A stretch of 64,000 nucleotides of DNA from Earliella scabrosa (lineage: Eukaryota; Basidiomycota; Agaricomycetes; Polyporales; Polyporaceae): NCBI GenBank assembly GCA_022605405.1, contig JABYQQ010000011.1, positions 1,116,001 through 1,180,000 on the forward strand, read 5' to 3'. The notes under the pieces are model-generated. The model worked only from the letters and a program-made list of their open reading frames with translations. It searched no databases and was not told the DNA's origin. This document shows, in pieces, positions 10,816 to 23,246 of the stretch (positions within the stretch are counted from its first letter, which is position 1; every line of letters begins with the position of its first letter). The translations under genes were made by a program, and so were the position numbers.

Positions 10816-12154
10816 GATCGAGCGGGCAGAGTCATGGAGGGACGCAGATAAAGGCGGTCCGTGTGTGCGAGGCGATGTTGGACAATGCAGGCCTTTTGGG
10901 CGCAGGCACGTTGGTCGCCGAAGATCCTACTCGGAGCGCTGAGGAATTCTCCAAGACCCGTTGGGAGCCATGGTGTTTGAGTTCGAGGGCAGCGATGCAA
11001 CCACACTGGAATGACCGATTTGGAAAGAACGACGAATCGGATGTGGTCACGGTCGAGCGAGATGTGGCGGTGCGGTGTGCACATGCAGACCTGTCGTGCC
11101 ACTTCCAAAAGCTCAACAATTATCGAAACATGCTGGAGGAGCACGTACAAATCAGCTTGTGTAACTTGACGAGGATAGGCCATCGTGTGATCGTATGTAG
11201 TAAGGCAAAAACCGTCGTGACTGTGTTGAGGGCACTGTCAGAACCCGAGTCTTAACACGAATGTCAAGCCGCTGAGGACGGCAGTCACCCTGGTTCTATG
11301 CATCAACGCCATTCAAACTAGGGAACCTCGCAGCAGCTAGCATTGAGGCGTGAGGTGAGCGGCGGCCGTGCGCGAACTCGACGTTGCGATCACGATGTCG
11401 GATAGCATCGTACAGCTTCACACTCTCGCATCGATGCCATCGGAAAAAGCGGTTCAACTTCTTGGTACAAAGCGAGTGCCTTGCGCGATGGTCATAGTAA
11501 GGATGTGGTGGATCCTGACTACTGGATTGAACGAGGAACAAGTTTGACTTCCATCTGCAAAGTTGATACTTAGGCGGAAATGCTTAGTCATGCACCATAT
11601 ATGGCAATGACTTACGGGTCGGCATTCGCCGGAAACATATGTCCATTGGTCAAAATTGGGTCGTCGACTGTCGTCGACGAGGCTCTCCGATCGCTTCATA
11701 GTCCCAATTGTTGAACTAGTACACTATGGCACATTGAGACCAACCCGGTGTCGCCTGCGACACAAGTACGCTGTCTGACAGCAGACTCAGGCTCGGAGAT
11801 CCGAGAGTTGAACCCGACGACTCGGATCCCACTGGCAGCCCATCTGAGCGACGCATTCGCGACACCGTTACAGCATCGTGCATGCCTTCAGGTCGCTCAG
11901 AGCCCCTTCTAATTGATGCCTGTCAGTTCCCCGATGTACTTGGCCACTACTGTCATCTACCCTGTAGAGCCAAGTGCTCTTACACCGCAACATGCTTGTT
12001 GTGCACCAAGTCGTACTGCAGCTCAAGGTCGTGTCAGCCGCGAGCAGGGTATATCATGGCCGTTTGAGCATGCACGCACCTCCGAGCCTGTCTGTGCCTC
12101 CCTGGTCGTCTCGATCTTGATCGCGATCCCGTCCCGGCCGCGCTGCGTCGACAA
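10816..12154. other. Intergenic, no supported gene
   Basis: The left end should hold the promoter of membrane protein copy A and the right end the 3' UTR of the DUF6534 gene. Several frames of up to 130 codons overlap on opposite strands near 10.8-11.3 kb, but none shows a recognisable motif, hydrophobic pattern or splice site. Nothing convincing was seen. Confidence 0.4.
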
Positions 12155-14012
12155 CTATGGACACGAGCGTAAGTGCGCGTTGCAGGAGGAATGCGGGTAC
12201 CAGGCGGTTGCGTGACGTACGCCGTACGGATTTGTGGCGGTACCTGAGGCGCTGCCCGAGACGTCGCGGAGCGAGATCGAGAGGTCGCCTGTCGAGTGCG
12301 CCTGGAGGCTTTTGCGTGCATTGAGGGTCGCCATGAGCGAGTTCGAGTACACTGTGAACATTCAAAACTGTCAACCTCAAAGCTTGTGTATCCTACGTGA
12401 GGGAGAATGTACGCACGACGGCCCATAAGAAAGTAGAAGCAGATGTACACGAACGTGTTCGGATACACCCAGAACGTGATCAGGGATGCGCAGGCGCAGA
12501 CGCTTCAGATGCAATCGTAAATGAACAGATCAGTATACATGAAGCGACCACGTACCTTGTCAGTAATCCGGTGTTAATGGCAAATACCATCTGCCGGTGG
12601 GGAGTGATTGAGAAGAATGGGCATGATAAATAATGCGAAAGATTGTACCAGCTTGTTAATGAGCGTATTCGAGCGGGAGAAGCCCGTCTTGGACGAGTGC
12701 AAGATGGTACAGAGGATGCCAGCGATGAAGATATCACCTGCCGCAGCGAACGCGATCATGCAGATGGACAGCGCCTGATCGCATCGGTATGTAAGACATG
12801 AGTATCGTTCAAACGTCGAGTAGAGGGATCGTCCACTTACCTTGACTCCTGGTCCTCCAATCTTCTCGAAGTCCCGGACACGGAAGCTATGAATATGCGA
12901 CTCAGCAGGCCCGCTTGAATGAATGACGACTTGGTAGACGTACGCCCTCACTACGTAAACTTGTGGAGAATGCGATCAGCACCGAAGGAAGATACAAGAG
13001 GAGGATTCACTTACGAACAGATGCGACTGTATCGGAGAAAGCGGTCAGATCATCGTTGGTTCAAAAGGGTATAACAAAGACGTACTGAACTCGGCAAGTG
13101 CCAGTGCGGCCTGAAGCGCGGTGACAGATTAGCAGTGCATAGTGGATGGCATAGTGGATGAACGGGAGAAAGAACTCACGACGGGAGCCACAAGATAGAT
13201 CTTGCGGCCGCTGAGCTTCCATATGCGATGTGCAAAGAAGCTGTAGATGCGTCAGAAGAATAGGTCACTGAGGGACGTGGCGCATGGCCTGAAGATGGCC
13301 TCACCTCTGGACGAGGATCTGAGTGATAGCCTAATGGAAGTCAGATGAAGAGGTCCCAATCGAGTCAAAGAACTACGTACGTTGAACATGACTTCGATGA
13401 TAATCGCCCTAGGTGTTACCGGTGAGCTCGATGACGATCACGGGACGTGAGCAAGCATGGTACACGTTAGGGATCCTGAGCGCGGCGGCGTTGCCATATT
13501 CGGTGATCAAGTACGAGTACACTGATTTCAGACACATCAGCCAGCTCACTTTGTTCGAGCATGAGCAGGAACCCACCGCTTTGAATGATCAGTGCCTAGC
13601 GTGCCAAACGGGCGTCAGTGTCACCGTGAACTCATATGAGCCATAACACACGACCCCACCACGAAGTAATGACGTACCTGGTGTGTCGTGTCTGAGAGCC
13701 ATACCGCCGCTACCTGAGACCAGGCTTGCATGAAATCATGGTAGAGAGGAAAAGACAGACTCACAAGCGTCTTGACGCCTACTGGGTCCGTCAAGTAGCG
13801 CGTGTAGTAGTAGAACACCTGTGAGCACGACACTTTTCCGAGATGAGCATCCCCACGCGCTCGAGAATCGCAGCAGCCTGCCACTCGGTCAACGCTCACC
13901 TCCATACAGGCTGGCCAGGGGAAGGGGGAGAGTGAGTCCAAAAGCGATTGCGTAGAAGTGTCCCTTTCACTCACATGCCAGCCGTGACCGTTCCCATAAG
14001 AAGCGCACCCAT
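12155..14012 (-). CDS. DUF6534 seven-helix membrane protein split into about 17 exons
   Basis: Splicing by family motifs gives 17 exons and 292 residues. The exons are 14012-13975, 13910-13900, 13832-13765, 13713-13678, 13595-13577, 13521-13464, 13408-13381, 13330-13305, 13240-13180, 13110-13086, 13026-13015, 12950-12944, 12886-12841, 12774-12649, 12590-12556, 12502-12417 and 12351-12155. All phases agree. Landmarks in order are MGALLMGTVTAG, VFYYYTRYLTDPVGVKTL, VYSYLITEYGNAAALRIPN, FFAHRIWKLSGRK, ILHSSKTGFSRSNTLINKL, AINTGLLTS, and YSNSLMATLNARKSL, which are the conserved signatures of DUF6534. Function is unknown; these are membrane proteins strongly expanded in Agaricomycetes. The first exon is uncertain, because a GT-AG intron may join an ATG at 14093-14095 but the phase does not fit, so I start at the ATG at 14010-14012. 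Exons of 7, 11, 12 and 19 nt make automatic prediction difficult. Confidence 0.8.
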
Positions 14013-15245
14013 CCTTCAAACCGAATTGCCATTAGCGACGATCACCCGCAATGTTGAGCAAGATGTACCGACGTTTGATCCAGCGCCGCAGACATGGTGC
14101 AAGATGGCGGGCCAGCGTGTACGAGCCCGCCCAGGAAAGATGAGGAGCAGCGAACGGAGGAGGAACAGGAGGGAGCAGAGTCGACGTTGGAACCGGGGCC
14201 GGAATGCGAGCCTTGTCGGCGGGTCGTTCCTATGAACGCATGATGGAGACGAGCAACATCGCTGGAGCGACCGAGGCGTAATCAGGCCCCAGGGCAATGG
14301 AACAGCCGTCGCGAAGGCCGGAGCACGGGCTCGCAGCACCAAAGCTTAAGCACTGCAGGCAAGTTAAGTACATGTAGTGCGACGCGCCACCACAATGAGA
14401 GGGACACTTACTGTTTGAGAGCGATACATAGGTGTGTACTAACCGTTCCATAACTTATACGCCAGACTGGGTCCTTTTGCAGACCCAAACTTGTTCAGTG
14501 GCTGTAGGATCGGCGTTGCTTGGGCGTTGCTTTGAAGGGGTGACGGGATTCGGGACGGGAACGCGGCTGTGACGCAACAACGTTGACTCCAGATTTGGAT
14601 CGACGCTATCCACGGCACGTGACCGCATCATAGTTTGTAGCGCCAAGGCGAAGGGGTTATCACCGTCTCCCTCTCGAGCCGCGCTCGAGAGACAGACAGC
14701 GACTGCGAGTATACTTATGACATCAACGGCCCACTTATCTCCACTGGACACGGTTCGTGTCCAAAATGAAGTCCTGGCATGAGACCGGGCTGCGTCGGGG
14801 TCATCGGTCAGCGGGAGCTTGTATGCTTCTCCCTATGCTTTCTTCTTCTCCGCCTTCGGGCAGAAGCGCCACAATCTCAACGTGCCTGAGATGCGTAAAT
14901 GAGAACAACACCAAGCGAGGGGAACAGAGGCTCGGCAAGCCGGTACTCAACGTTCCTCGTCCCGGATGCAGTAGCACTGACCGGATGCTGTACCGTGCCC
15001 GACAAAGACGAATGGCGGCGGGACCTTGATCAGCCCTTTCAGTAGGACCAATACGGCAGCAAGTCCCGCTAGAATCTCAGCGTAACGGGCGGAAGGTAGA
15101 TTGGTGTATATAAGTACACTGTACATGGGACGATCCAACGAGTGTCGGTCAAACCGGAGAGTACACGGTAGTCTGGCCGTTAAGCTATGAATAAAGTACC
15201 AGCGGGAGCGCTTTGAGGGGGGCGTCGTATTCTTGGGGTAGGCAG
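14013..15245. other. Intergenic, no supported gene
   Basis: The left part should be promoter of the DUF6534 gene and may hold a short first exon (ATG at 14093-14095). The rest shows only overlapping short frames on both strands without motifs. No repeat was recognised. Confidence 0.4.
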
Positions 15246-16480
15246 TCAGACCACCTCTGCCCGGACCGAAACCGAGTCCGAGTCGGTAACGGGGCTGGCC
15301 AACATCGTCCCGAACTTTTCCTCGTCGTCCGATTTGTCCGAGCCCCCGACGCGCGTCGTCGACCTGTCCGTGAACTCGAGCCGCGTGCCCACGCCGAACA
15401 TCGTCGACGGGTCGCGCGTCCACGCGCGCCCGGTAATGACGCGCAGGACAATCAGCTGCGGCGCGAAACACTGCGGGGCACCACCAGTCAGCATCGCGCG
15501 CGGGGTGTCTCCACCATCATGGAGCGACTCACCGTCATCATGACGTATATAGAGAGGAAGAAGATCTCGAGCTCGTGCCCGAGCGCGAACGTGACGATGT
15601 ACGCAATGCCCGTGAGCGACGTGAGCGCGGCGGACTCGACGATGATCGCGGCCGCGCTCGTGTACGCGCGCCCGACGTCGGGGCCCATCGCGCGCCGGTA
15701 CTTGTGGCCGAGGTGGAGGATGCGCGCGACGATGAGAGAGGTGACGAGCACCTCGAGCCCGATGATCGTTGACGTGTAGCCGATCCCGAGCTTCTTTGCG
15801 AGCCCGGCGAAGTAGCTCGAGCTCGGCTTGCCGGACTCGACGAGCTGGGCGATCCCGAGCGCTGTGTGTGCGCGAGAAGGGTCAGTACGCGCAGAAGACG
15901 TGGATAGGGAAGGAGGAGCAGGGGCCGTGGACGTACAGAATGAGGCAAGGTAGATGATGCAGGGGAAGACGACTATGCGCACGTCGTCCCATACAATCCA
16001 ACAACGGTAGATCTGCACTCCCGGGTGATGATGAGCGTCACTGGCCGGCATCGTCGATGTCGCCACAAAGAACGCACCAGCAATCCGTCACTGAGCAGGT
16101 TGAGGACGATGGAGGCCGCCGTGCCGAATGTCTGGTACCATACGGACACGAAGTCGTTGAGGTACTTGTTCATCCCGCCTGGGTAGTCCGCGTTTGTTAT
16201 CCACATCTCCTCGCCGAACACCGCTTGTGTCGCGACGAACACGGTGTTCAGGAGGAGGAGACATGTGCTGAAGAGCAGGAAGAACTTGTCCGATGGAACG
16301 CTCCTCGTCTTCCGGCTGAACATCGCGCGCGCAGTTAGGAAATATACGCAGAGCTCCATGCCTTCCAGATAAAGCAGTGAGCACCGGAACATGAGTGAGA
16401 TGAGATGAGAGCGCGCACGCACCATAGAAAATGGCATTGAAGTTGTTGCCGATGTAAAAGCCATGCTGGAGGAGGGACAT
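15246..16480 (-). CDS. Multi-pass membrane protein, Agaricomycete orphan family, copy B
   Basis: Five exons (16480-16423, 16361-16078, 16012-15937, 15861-15533, 15470-15246) join in frame to about 323 residues. It starts MSLLQHGFYIGNNFNAIFYG and carries the same landmarks as copy A: FGEEMWITNADYPGG, WYQTFGTAASIVLNL, IYRCWIVWDDVRIVVFP, GIAQLVESGKPSSSYFAGL, and FAPQLIVLRVITGRAWT in the last exon. The C-terminal tail is acidic and Ser/Thr-rich (SDKSDDEEKF), which suggests a cytoplasmic tail. Copies A and B share orientation and exon structure and lie about 4.4 kb apart, with the DUF6534 gene between them, so they probably arose by local duplication. Function is unknown. Confidence 0.87.
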
Positions 16481-19400
16481 ACTCGGCTCTGAAGGGCTAC
16501 TGCAGCGCGACGGACGGGGGGAGCGAGGATGGACACCTGCTGAGGATGGGGAGAGTGCCTGTAGCGTCTTTATGTCCCCATGAGCCGCAGCTTCTTGATG
16601 CTTGCCACGGCCCGCAAGAAGCAGACATGATGTTGCGGCGTAACGTGGGTCGCCGTTGCCCACTCTGCTCCCGAGGTCGCCTCTCAGCTAGCAGCGTGGA
16701 CTAGAGAGTCTGCGCCAAGCTTGAAGTGACCTGCAGTGGACCTCACGCAGGTAATCTCTAGTGTCGAAGGAAATTCTGGTATTGCAGCGAGCCGGACTAC
16801 CAGAGGACGCGTCTAGTTGGGTGTGAGCGTTTTCATTAGGTTCTGCTGACCAAGCCCCCGAGATCACGTCGGGCGGATACCTTCTCACAGTCAAATTCCC
16901 ATCCTCGCGGCTGACTTCGCGCTCGATTCTGCAGCCTTGCCCCTGTCGAACGTCTCTGAACATGAAGAAGTCGATGAGCCAGGGGCACAGATGACTTCGA
17001 CACAACCTACAACAACACGTACGCATGGATATCGCCGCCGCAGAGATGAGTTCTGGGGCAGAGCTGGAGGGTACGGAGTCCCACGGCGCGTTCAGCCCTT
17101 CCGTGCATGCGGGACGCCTACTGCGTGAGCCTTGGAAGCGATGGTCATGACGCGCGTTCTTGACAGTGAGCGCATGGTCGGTGTCTTGATGTTAGACGAC
17201 TCGGCGTGGTGTCACGCTCACCCGGTGTTGGCATGGGCGACAGCGGTGGGCGCACAGAGGCTCCTCGCATATCCACGGGCGCAAGCCTCGTGAGGGAGAA
17301 TAGGCTTGGTTCTGCCCATACGCCCACTTACATGCGTCCCGCTGAGGAAGAGTCGAACATTCAGGGACTCGATGATCGTACGAGCAAGGGAAACCGCGTG
17401 TACCATACGGCCGATATCGCTCCGAGGGGCGCGCGACCCCTACAAGTCGTCTATGTGCAGGAACAGTGGTCAGAGAACGCAGAGGGATGATGTTTCAGTA
17501 CTCGCACCTCGTCGTCAGAATCTCTGGGTAGTCTTCTGACTATCCGTGAATGTTTGGCAGTCCGAGTCTGCGGTCAATCAACATTGCTTGAACGACTTTG
17601 CGATCGGGAGAAGCGCACGTACCCACTTGAAGGATTGACATGGTCTCAGGCAGCGAGGAGCGAGTAGTCTGCTGTCGCGACGATGAGATGATGGTGGCAT
17701 GGTGGACTCGGATGATGGGCAATGACAATCCGCCACCAGCGGGAGTCGAACGGGAGGCAGGGTGAACAGCTTACGTAACTGCGGTGGCGACGTCACGGCA
17801 CACTCCGGCTTGAACTTGAACTTCTCTTCCGTTCGTTGAGCACGTACGTGTACCTTGGCCAACGGTGGTAGCAATTAATTACTGAAGATTCATGGCTGAT
17901 ACCCGACTCTCACAGGTCCAGATTGTGAGCATTCATATTGTAGATTCGACCCCCGTCAAGGCATCCCGCAGATATCGCCGGACAAACCCTACTACACGAG
18001 CTTCGTCCCTCGGCCGCTTCGACTTTGTCCACGCCCGAAACTTGCCATCTCAGCGCCGACGGATCGATGGTCAGAATTTCTGACGCGGAACATCCAGCCA
18101 AGGCACGAGAACCATGACTCATGACGCCTCCACGGACATTAGGCGGCGACGCGCTGGGATGCGCTCGTCACGAAACACTGGCAGCAACATTCTTGGGAAG
18201 ATTGCTCATGAGCGACTTCTGTACGCATGCGTCCTGTTGCAGAGACAACGCGCCGAAGATGTCGTTCCTGACACTTCCTAGATTTTTCCCACAACCGCGT
18301 CGGTGCTCAAAGCATAAACAGCTCGCTCTATGAACGTAGACCATTCCGAAGAACGCAAGAGTTAGTCAGGCGCCGTGATGGTGATGGCCAGGAGCGCATT
18401 GCCTCGGGAACGATGGCCTGATTGAGTAAGTACGATCTGTGCCGTGGTGGCGGCCTCGAGTACACTGTACTGATGTTCGCTGCGATAGGTAGAGCGACAG
18501 ATATTCTCAAGAGCGGGGTCTATTCAGGAAGAATGGGTGCAGTAGCTAAGTACACATGCCGCGACGGCCAACAACGAGGGGTTCTCATCTCTTGCTCTTC
18601 GGCTCCTACGGGAGCTATGGCCACTCCGTCCATCCGTTCTCCTCAAGCGCAATCGTGCGTTTTTCATCCTATTCTCGCAATCTATCGGATTTTCGTACTC
18701 ACTCACAGTGTTCTGAAGGTACACGCAGCTCTAGTTACTCATTGCTCATGTGGGAATCACAGCATCGTACCTCGTCAAGTGTTTTAACGAACTATCTATT
18801 CGCCAAGGCTCGAACTCAATCTCAATTGGGAACGACTCGGACCACATCGTCATCTGATTCCTCTGCAGCGAGCCCGAAGATTCTCTTCAACAGGGACAGA
18901 TGGTCCGTCCATCGAGCATCTCTTGCACCTAGGACGACCTCCCAATATGTAGCGTGCACTACGCTTTCGAGCACCGCCATCCGATCATCCCCGCGTCGTG
19001 ATACTCAGTGCGCTCGGTATCAACCGCACCGAATGAAGAGTGGCCTCCGCCTACCCAATCTCCGGATCCCGCGCACCGCCTTCATGTACGCACGTAGATC
19101 TCGCATCCAATGCTGAATGGACGGTGTACCACAAAGTCGCCCGTGTGGTCCTTTGCACACCGGAGGCCGAGGCACCGACGGCAATTGCACTTCCATATAG
19201 GCTCGTCAACCAGCTTCCGAGTATACGCCAGCGTGTCAGTGTCATGACTCCTCGATGGAGACAGCATGCGCTCCGTCAACTTCGGCCCTCCGCTCTCACG
19301 TTGTGGACACCGTCGCCAGGGATCTGATATGTCCGCGTGGAGCGCATGTCGCAGAATCGCCGCGATCAAAGCTTGCATTGGCAGGGGGCACAGGATACGT

Positions 19401-19977
19401 CGACATACTTCCATAGCGAAGGGTCTGGCGCCATGTCTCTCTGTAGCTCCTCTGGTGGATGGTTCATTCTGGGTCATGCGCGTGCATACTGGAGTGTGAA
19501 TAGTAGCTTGTACTCTTGGGCGTGTTTTGATCTCGGTTTTTCCTGAAAGATTCACCAGCGGCAGACTCGGACGCAGTGTGGGGTAGTACACTTAGGCTCG
19601 GATAGATGTTGAGGGAGTCTTCATGACACGATTCTGGGGCGTGCCTGTAGAGGCGAGTTGTACCGTACTGTACGCTGCCACACCGGTCTCGCCTGTTATA
19701 CTACTGTACACTTGCTCGTGAATACTAGTGCCTTCGTTGCGTAGCGAAACGTCTAGCTTGCTGAAAACACATGACCACTCCAGCTGTTCGGATGCCTGTT
19801 GATAGCCCGCGCGTGAATGACAAGTAAGGAACATGCCAGGGCCGATCTCACACACCTGAAATTCTCCGCGGGAGTGTACACACTGCCGTATAGGGTGACC
19901 CGCTTGCCTTCATTATACCTAGAGGCAGTGCCGACTCCCAGTTCGTTCGTACATTCGTAGATTCAGATGGGGAACAC
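16481..19977. other. Long gene-poor stretch with possible gene debris
   Basis: No gene could be supported in these 3.5 kb. Frames on both strands are short and interrupted. The most protein-like piece is a 52-codon minus-strand frame at 18822-18980 (start MAVLESVVHATYWE, end DDVVRVVPN), and a cysteine-containing frame at 19082-19591 (KCNCRRCLGLRC) is another. Neither matches a family I recognise. They could be fragments of decayed genes. A diverged repeat at 19743-19885 recurs near 24.8 kb. Confidence 0.35.
19743..19885. repeat. Diverged dispersed repeat, copy 1
   Basis: Blocks shared in the same order with 24788-24942 are gtctagcttgct (gtctggcttgct in copy 2), ccagctgttcggat followed by ctgtt, cccgcgcgtgaa, and cgcgggag followed by gtacacactgc. 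Between the blocks the sequences differ. This looks like two old copies of one mobile or duplicated sequence. No coding potential or terminal repeat is visible. Confidence 0.55.
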
Positions 19978-21588
19978 TCACCTGATGGACACGGTGGCAT
20001 GGTCCGCAAGGCGAGCCTTGGCAAGCCCTACGTCGAGGCCATACACGCAATAGCACTCCGACAGAACCAGCTCCGCGATGGGGACCCCCGCCTGCTGCCG
20101 AGCTTGGAGGACGGCGATGATCCTGTCGATGATCGAGTTTGTCAAATAGAGGTACCGCAGCTCAAATGAGCGCAAGCGCGGGACGAGGAACCGGGGCTTG
20201 CCCGCGTTGGGCGTGCGAGAGGTATCGTCCGGCTCCGGTCCTCTTCGAGCAGAATCGGGACCGAGCGAGAGTAAGAAGTTCCAAAACAGGGGCCCCTGCT
20301 GGGTCTCCACGAAGGCGCAATGATCCACCCGGATCGATTCGAGGCCGGGGAAACGCGAGTAGAGGGCGGTCCACATAGTGAGGTCGACGTCTTCGAGGTT
20401 CGTGCACGAGATCACCGCATGACGAAGAGGGGCTGCCGCGAATGCGTCGAGGAGTGCGTGCCAAACTTCCACCGTCAAGCGCGGTGGTTGCTCATTGCGC
20501 TCGTAACCGCCCGTGCGGGCCTGCACGTCGATATGGCGGTCGTTACCGATGACTGCTCCAATCCAGACCTTCTTTATGCCCGGGCCCTTGGGGGTGTCCA
20601 GGGTGAGCGTAAAGGTGTGCGCGCTTGGGAGGATGTTTTGAAAGACAGTGTATGTTGGTACGAGGGCGGAGATGGCGTGCGCGTGCCCGGGTGGTCGTAA
20701 GTTCCAAGGATTCGAATAGACCCAGATAGAGCAGTCGGCTGCAGCGGTGATGTTTGAGCAGATCGCAGCGACGATGGGAAGCACCTCGTAGATCTCGAGG
20801 TTCCGCAGCTTCGGGAGTGACACGGGTTGGATGTCGCTGCTGTCGGAGAGACCCTCGCTAGACCGGACCGCGCTGATACCGAGTCTCAGACGGTCAAGTT
20901 CTGGGCAGTCCCGGAGGAGCCGGAGGAGCCTATCGAGGGTGATGGGGTCTGGAAGATTGAGGACTTCAAAGGCGCGAAGCGAGCGATAACACGAAGACAT
21001 CCAAGGGAATTGCATGCCATTGAGGAAGACCCGACGGAGGTGGGGTGCGCATTGCCGTTCGAGGGGGAGAATACAGCTTTGCATACCAAAAGGTGGGATG
21101 AAGACGGTGAGTGACTCAAGAGCGAGAAAGGTCAGAGGAGGGGCGAGGAAGGCGGCCATCGCCGCAATGTCCGTCATATGCAGACACATCGAGCGGATTC
21201 GTCGTGCGTCCTGACGCAAAGCGTCAAACGTGGCCTTGGGTGAGCGAGGAACTAGTACCTCAAGGTCAAGTGGGGCGTCTGCCGCTCTTTCGAGGAATGC
21301 CGGAATCCAGGCGATGTTCCGGAGTAGAGTGTGGTCCTGGATACGCGTCCAGAGAAGCGGGCTCGCCAGAGCAATAATGCGCCAGTGGCGGCATACCCAC
21401 GTAACCGCAATCCACGACAACGATATCGTTGAAGCCGGACCCCAAAACTCCCGTGGCCTGAGACATGCGTCCCGAGTCCCCTGAAAGATGCGAACCAGTA
21501 ACTCAGGGGGAAGTCTGGACGTGATAGATCGGCTGTGGACGGCGAGGGTTAAAAATGGTCCCAGAGTCTCAGAGAAGATTATACCCAC
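19978..21588 (-). CDS. F-box/LRR-like protein (start exon uncertain)
   Basis: An open frame of about 536 residues begins at a GTG, so the true ATG is not at 21588. The frame stays open further upstream to beyond 21730 without an obvious ATG, so a spliced first exon is likely. An F-box-like motif is visible at about residues 24-80, with SRLPPELLVRIFQ followed by WVCRHWRIIALASPLLWTRI. The rest is leucine-rich (LRAFEVLNLPDP, LPKLRNLEIYEVLP). The expected role is substrate recruitment to an SCF ubiquitin ligase, with unknown substrate. It is one of at least two intact F-box genes in the window and is not closely similar to the one at 1680-3344. Confidence 0.75.
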   Translation of the reverse strand: MGIIFSETLGPFLTLAVHSRSITSRLPPELLVRIFQGTRDACLRPREFWGPASTISLSWIAVTWVCRHWRIIALASPLLWTRIQDHTLLRNIAWIPAFLERAADAPLDLEVLVPRSPKATFDALRQDARRIRSMCLHMTDIAAMAAFLAPPLTFLALESLTVFIPPFGMQSCILPLERQCAPHLRRVFLNGMQFPWMSSCYRSLRAFEVLNLPDPITLDRLLRLLRDCPELDRLRLGISAVRSSEGLSDSSDIQPVSLPKLRNLEIYEVLPIVAAICSNITAAADCSIWVYSNPWNLRPPGHAHAISALVPTYTVFQNILPSAHTFTLTLDTPKGPGIKKVWIGAVIGNDRHIDVQARTGGYERNEQPPRLTVEVWHALLDAFAAAPLRHAVISCTNLEDVDLTMWTALYSRFPGLESIRVDHCAFVETQQGPLFWNFLLSLGPDSARRGPEPDDTSRTPNAGKPRFLVPRLRSFELRYLYLTNSIIDRIIAVLQARQQAGVPIAELVLSECYCVYGLDVGLAKARLADHATVSIR

Positions 21589-22175
21589 CGCTCTGCAGAA
21601 TGCCTCGTGTATTGAACTTGGCGGTTTGGTATTGAGTTTCGTTGCAGCATGCCTGGCTACTACTGCCCGGTTTCTTAGATACGAGTGCGTCTGTAAAATA
21701 CGGAGATATGGCGGCTTCTCAGTATGTCGAATCAGGACTTGACGTCGATGAAGTGGTTGGAAGGGTCGTTGGGAGAAGTGCGAGCGTCTACAGGCTCAAC
21801 AGTACTGCCCACGTGGCATCGGGCATCACCGAGGAACAAGGTGAAGGCGCCTATGTATGTCATCCGTAACAGTCCGTAACTCGTTCACGTCCGAGCTGTG
21901 GTCTCTCCCAATTTATGCCGCATGGCTCGTACGACTGCCTCACGTTGCGTATTGCCCGTGAATATAGGTATCCGCTTGGGTCAGCCCGCTCTCGCAGCCA
22001 ATCTCCTGGTGAGTCTCAGTACTAGTCCACTCAGCACTGACTCCTGTGCAGTGATCTCAAGTGACCCCACTTCGTCTCGTCTCAGGCATCGTGCCAAATC
22101 AGAGACTTGTAGCATTTCTTCACTCGCGCCCATGGTAAACGCCGCAGAGTGTGGCTACTTTATCTCTCAACATCC
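21589..22175. other. Intergenic, with open upstream frame of the F-box gene
   Basis: The left part likely includes the 5' exon and promoter of the F-box gene, since the minus-strand frame stays open through about 21760. The right part is the 3' flank of the dehydrogenase gene. Nothing else was recognised. Confidence 0.35.
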
Positions 22176-23246
22176 CTATTCGTCTCTTCCCAGCCCCTGG
22201 GACCACGATGCATATTCCTCGACTTCAGCGGAGAACCTAGAGATTTTGCTTCGTGCCAACTCGACGCAGTCCTCCCCAAGAACCAGACGCAGCGGCGGAT
22301 TCTCCAACTTGCTCAAGCGGTATAGGACCTGCGTAGCCTTCGCAGCGTCTCCATTGACGTTGTACCCCGCGTCCATATTGCCTCTGAGGCTGGCAAGGAT
22401 GGCTTTGCGGGATATAGCCGAGGCCAGTGTCGGTTTTGTGTATGCAGGGTGTGGAGGAAGCTTCACCTGACCGGTCGCAACAGCGTTGGTCTGGAATGCT
22501 CCCAGCGGGATGGAGGTGATCTGATAGACGTACTCGTCGAGTAAGTCCAGAATGATCGCTATACGGCTACCGGTTGTACACTCACCTTGATGTTCCAGTC
22601 GGGATCCATTTCCATCGCAAGTGTCTCCGTCAGGCCTTCCATAGCTGCAGATTGACCGTCAGCAACCGGTACCCCCGAACGCAGACTCCTATTACCCACC
22701 GTGCTTGCTCGCCGCATAGAAGCCGCAAGCGGGGTAGCCCACGAAGCCCGTGCCGGAGGTGATCTGTATGATTCGCCCGCCCTTACCCGGCTCGTTGACG
22801 TCGCGGAAGAAGCGCACGGCCTCCTGCAAGACGTGCGTTGCGCCCCAGAAGTTCACCTCGAACATCGCGCGCGCGGCCTCGTCCGTGGTGCCCTCTATCT
22901 CTCCGAGAACGGAGACCCCGGCGTTGCTGACGACGACGTCGAGTCGCCCGAAGACCTCCTGCACCTTCTTGAAGGCGTCGAGGATGTCTTGGCGGACGGC
23001 GACGTCGACCTTCAGGACGAGGAGGCGATCGGGGCCATACTGGGTGGAGAGGCCGCTCAGTGCCTCGGGCTTGCGGAGCGTCGCGACGGCGATGTCCCCG
23101 TTCTCGAGCACACGGCGAGTCATTTCGAGCCCGATGCCAGAGGACGAGCCGGTGACTGACATGGCAGAATTCAGTCAGCCGCCATGTGCGCGAGGGCTAG
23201 AAGCTGACGTACTCAGCCAAACACGAGGAGAGGGCACGTTCGTCAT
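22176..23246 (-). CDS. Short-chain dehydrogenase/reductase (SDR)
   Basis: Four exons (23246-23213, 23155-22700, 22644-22586, 22520-22176) join in frame to about 297 residues. It starts MTNVPSPRVWL and has the NAD(P)-binding motif ITGSSSGIG at about residues 12-20. The family SNAG motif appears as VVSNAGVSVLG, and the active site is YAASK with an upstream Ser in IQITSGTGF. The C-terminal part includes LPPHPAYTKP and ends at a TAG at 22176-22178. It is a classical SDR of normal length, and the substrate cannot be told. Many fungal SDRs of this RVWLITGSSSG type sit in secondary-metabolism regions, which fits the UstYa-like genes nearby, but that link is inference. Confidence 0.93.
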
